A stretch of DNA of 64,000 bases from Spirodela intermedia (taxonomy: Eukaryota; Streptophyta; Magnoliopsida; Alismatales; Araceae): positions 7,189,037-7,253,036 of the forward strand of contig LR746274.1 of NCBI GenBank assembly GCA_902729315.2. The letters run 5' to 3'. Every line of letters starts with the position of its first letter. Position 1 is the stretch's first letter. Under the pieces are notes generated by a model. It had not been told where the DNA came from, made no database searches, and saw only the letters and a list, made by a program, of their open reading frames with translations. Made by a program: the position numbers and the translations under genes. Of the stretch, positions 60,575 to 64,000 are shown one piece after another.

Positions 60575-61196
60575 TGTGCAGCGGACTTTCCGGAAGGATC
60601 TTCGTCGCATCCACCTGACACGTGGGACGCAGGGATGCACTCCCGCCCCGACCACACCCGAAAGGAACTAACAGGTTGTTTATCCCAGAGTGAGCGGGGA
60701 AGAGAGAGAGAGAGTCGTACAGAGGGATTTCTAACGTTAGTGTAAGGTAATAGCCGTCGGTGCGTGACATGCACGTGATGAGTTGTGTGTGTGTGGGTTT
60801 TTAAATTTGGCTGTTTCAATTTGTATCTCAATTATTATTCATTACTAAATGAATATTGAGTACATAATTTCTTATACCTTATCGCCCAAACAATATTTTG
60901 TATTATTTCTTACTACAGTGTTTTACGTGTTAGATGTTATAAGTCAGCTCACTTCTTACCAAGAGCTAAAATAAAAAAATCTAAAGCAACACAAGTAGAA
61001 ATAATTAAAATATCTCTATTGAGGGTAGAGAAGATGTCTTGAATGTTAGTAGATACACTAAATACACACCTGATTATTACAAATAATAATTTTAGTATTT
61101 GGTTAAAATATTATTGTAGAGATATGTTTTTTACATTATACTACCTTGTGAGATAAATTTTATCCACTATAATAGAAGGCTTTATATTGTGTACTC
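60575..61196 (-). repeat. Orphan 5' flank of LARP copy A2 (unit 3)
   Basis: Matches 49,302-49,923 (offset 11,273). Only the upstream region remains, including the mutated TATA site and GA tract; the LARP coding exons, the BTB gene and copy A1 are missing from unit 3 inside the window. Confidence 0.8.
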
Positions 61197-61923
61197 TTAA
61201 TGTGATACTCTTGTTATTTTTAGCAATGCCATTTTGAAAAAAATTGCTTGAATATAGTGTGTGTAATATATATATATGTATATATTTGCAAAAAAAATTC
61301 AAGTTTGGATTGTAATTTCTTATGAAGGAAATAAATGCATAAAAGTCAATGAAGTGTAATTAAGTGTTTTCCAAGTGTTTTATATGAAAATTTTTAGACA
61401 TATTTATTCATATGTAGTCTTCAAATATTGTATATTTTTATTTAGTTAACCTTTATTTCTTGTTATCATACATATGGAGAAACAATGTATAAGGCTATAA
61501 AATAGATAAAATGAAGCTAAGGAGAGAACAATAGTGCAGGAAAAGACATGCTTCATGTGACTTGAACCCACCAATGACTAATTAGAAGTCAGATGCCTAC
61601 ATTAAAAAACTATAATGGAAGACTAACATAACCACAAGGGGAAAGAATTACAGCTTATAATAGAAAAGACAAACATAAGAACATATAAGAAGTGAATGAA
61701 TTAAACTCAACAATGCACCAACCAAATTTTAACATCATTCACAAAAAGACTATAAATACACATAATTACCATAAAATCTATTACCAGAAACCAGACTATA
61801 GTGAAGATATATGGAGATTACTATTCAAATAATAGAAAATAATTATGATAGAAGTTAATGCAGTTTAAGAGAAGCCTCTAAATCCTAAAGGGACTATAAA
61901 GCCTAAACTGAGTCTGGTGGGGT
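61197..61923. other. AT-rich spacer with tRNA-Arg-like relic (unit 3)
   Basis: Counterpart of 22,534-23,260; the relic is at about 61,549-61,604 on the minus strand. Confidence 0.45.
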
Positions 61924-62021
61924 TTATAAGTCTTTATTATCATGAGTTAATAATTAGTAAATAATATAGTTTTAGCCTTAACTCATGATAAATAGACTTA
62001 TATTTGTGTTAAAGTGTGAAA

Positions 62022-63064
62022 TTCTTATAATTCTAATTAGAGGAGTATTTTTTCATGGAGAGACCCAAATAATATTCAAAATCTAGAAGCACTTAGACCT
62101 AATTCAAACTTTGAATTTCATCTAAAATAAAAAAACAGATTTCAAAAAAATCAGCCCTCTCAAACCCAATCTGATATTATGGAAATGATGCAACAAATGA
62201 GTCAAATGATGTAACAAATTATGAATCAAATGATGCTGCAACATAAACAAATTATAGAGGCTCTTGGGAATAAGAGAGAAGAGGGACAACTACCTAGCCT
62301 GCCTCTGGAAAATCTAGGGAACTGTCCAACAATAGGATTTCAACAAGGGGAGTCTAGTAGCATGAATCTAGGAAAAACTTACGAAATGAAAATGTTAGAA
62401 TAGTGAATGTATTAAGAAGTGATAAGATCTTACTTGATCCTTTCCCCAAACATTAGAAGAAAAGGAAAAGATAGACAGCCCAAAACAAAATCAAATAGGA
62501 GTAGAAGAAGATTTTATAGATTCTACCAAGGAAATTTCGAAAGAGAGGACAACCGTTCCATTTCCTAAAGCTCTAGAGCCTAGACAAAGAAAGAAAAAGG
62601 AACACAATGAAGAAATAAAGAAAATTTTACAAGATATGTAAATTAATCTTCCTTTACTCACTACCATTAAACATATTCCTAAATATGTTAAAGTTTTGAA
62701 AGAAATGTATACACCAAAAAGAACACCTAGAGTAGAAAAATTATCTATACATACTAGTGCTTTATTATTAAATCAATTACCATATAAATTGAGGGATATG
62801 GGTGCGTCTTTAATTTTGTGTGGTATTGGTGGATCTATTTTTCAAAATACATTACTTGACACTAATGCTAGTCTTAATTTATTACCTCCAAGTATTTGTG
62901 ATAAATTTACTATTACTAATCTTAAACCTTCTACTATTACCTTACAATTTGCTGATAGATCCATAAAACATCCTAAAAGTATTTTAGAAAATATGATAGT
63001 GACAGTTAAAGGGTGTAAATTTCTAGTTGTTTTTGTAGTGCTGGAAATGGATTTTAATAGATAG
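62022..63064 (+). pseudogene. gag end and protease pseudogene of element A''
   Basis: The best protease of the three copies: 62,696-63,064 is open over 122 residues, reading LPYKLRDMGASLILCGIGGS, the active-site segment LLDTNASLNLLPPSICDKF and LQFADRSIKHPKSILE. The glycine after D-T is Asn here, so activity is doubtful. An extra stop lies in the Met/Gln-rich gag end (62,214). Confidence 0.75.
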
Positions 63065-63599
63065 TTTTATGATACACCAATCATCCTATGAAGATCATTT
63101 TTGCATACAACAAAGATGAATATTGATTTTCTCATAGGTATTATGAAAATTTTATATGGAGATCAATCAGTAGAAATTAAAATTTTTGAGGTAGCAAATG
63201 ATCTTAAGAAATCCCAAGTATATGATTAACATACCATAGATCTTCTAGATGATTTTCATGATCCAGATGTTATTGATGACTATGTGCTGGAAGAATTAGA
63301 GGAAGTAGAGAATATAAATTTGAGAGAAAAGAAAGAGGAAGATCATCTGAATTTAGAGTTGAAACCTCTTCCCTCTAGTTTAAAATATATGTTTTTGGAG
63401 GAAAATAATTCATTTCCTATTATTATTGTAGTTGATTTGAGTGATGAATAGGAAGAAGAATGATTAGATGTACTTTGAAAAAATAAGAAGGCTATTGAGT
63501 GAAAAATGAATGATCTAAGAGGCATTGATATGAGTGTATACATGTATAATATATATCTAAAGGAGGGGGCTAGGACTAGCAGGGAACCACAATGAAGAT

Positions 63600-64000
63600 T
63601 AAATCCTAACATGATGGAAATTGTAAAAAAAGAAATTTTAAAGTAGTTGGTTGTTGATATTATTTATCCTATTTCAACTAGAAAATGGCTTAGTCCTATA
63701 CAAATGGTGCCAAAAAAAATCAGGGATCACGTTTATAAAAAACAAAAATGGGGATGAAATACAAACAAGATTAACTAACAGTTGGAGGGTTTGCATTGAT
63801 TATAAAAAATTAAATTCAGTTACTAGAAAAGATCATTTTCTCCTACCATTTACTAATCAAATTCTAGAAAAATTAGTTGAAAAAAACTTTTTTTGTTGTC
63901 TAGATGGATACTCTAGTTATAATCAAATTTATATAAACCCTTTAGATCAAGAAAAAATAACTTTCACTTGTCCATTTGGTACTTTTACTTTTAAATGCAT
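63600..64000 (+). pseudogene. RT start of element A'' (partial)
   Basis: Reads WLSPIQMVPKK then, after a frameshift, IKNKNGDEIQTRLTNSWR and CCLDGYSSYNQIYINP, to the window end just before the catalytic FMDD. Confidence 0.75.

Larger units (their letters stand above)
61924..64000 (+). mobile_element. Tat/Athila gypsy element A'', copy 3 (runs off the window)
   Basis: LTR fragment 61,924-62,021 fused to the gag end as in copies 1 and 2; then the protease and the start of RT (SWRVCIDYKKLNSVTRKDHF near 63,785), cut by the window end at 64,000. Confidence 0.85.

Overview
This is a stretch of plant nuclear DNA. It is AT-rich and full of decayed Ty3/gypsy LTR retrotransposons of the Tat/Athila type, with small GC-rich islands of intron-containing plant genes between them. 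GC-rich exons hint at a monocot, but I cannot name the species. There is no bacterial, organellar or viral gene organisation.

Layout: the window is a broken tandem array of a roughly 27.4-27.8 kb unit. Unit 1 runs from the left edge to about 31,547, unit 2 covers 31,548-59,327, and unit 3 starts at 59,328. A deletion in unit 3 joins 60,549 to 60,575 through 25 bp of filler, and unit 3 leaves the window inside reverse transcriptase. Each full unit holds, left to right: a minus-strand gag-only retroelement (a / c); a plus-strand gag-only retroelement (b / d) that stops inside a BTB gene fragment; a LARP1-like gene (copy A1); a BTB/POZ pseudogene; a second LARP1-like gene (copy A2); a plus-strand element with gag-protease-RT-RNase H-integrase (A); and a rearranged cluster of LTR pieces.

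Genes: the only apparently intact genes are four copies of a small, four-exon, minus-strand La-motif gene (17,046-17,796; 20,967-21,717; 44,437-45,187; 48,361-49,111). I rebuilt the exons by hand; all splice sites are GT/AG and the frame stays open. The BTB gene is split into two complementary halves per unit, and neither half is intact.

Mobile elements: all retroelement genes carry stops and frameshifts. The shared LTR is about 1.63 kb, starts TGATAAG and ends GTCACGTCA. Comparing units 1 and 2 shows four insertions present in only one of them (2,094-3,724; 12,053-15,328; 12,747-14,378 nested in the previous one; 36,152-37,790). Each is exactly one LTR long, with a 5-bp target duplication.

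Most interesting signal: on the antisense strand the younger LTR copies carry what looks like a complete U6-type snRNA promoter. It has an exact GTCCCACATCG upstream sequence element, a 25-bp gap, TATATA, and 23 bp later GTCCCTTC, the first eight bases of U6. A GC-rich foldable stretch of about 190-205 nt follows and ends at T runs. The LTR may therefore encode a structured Pol III RNA.
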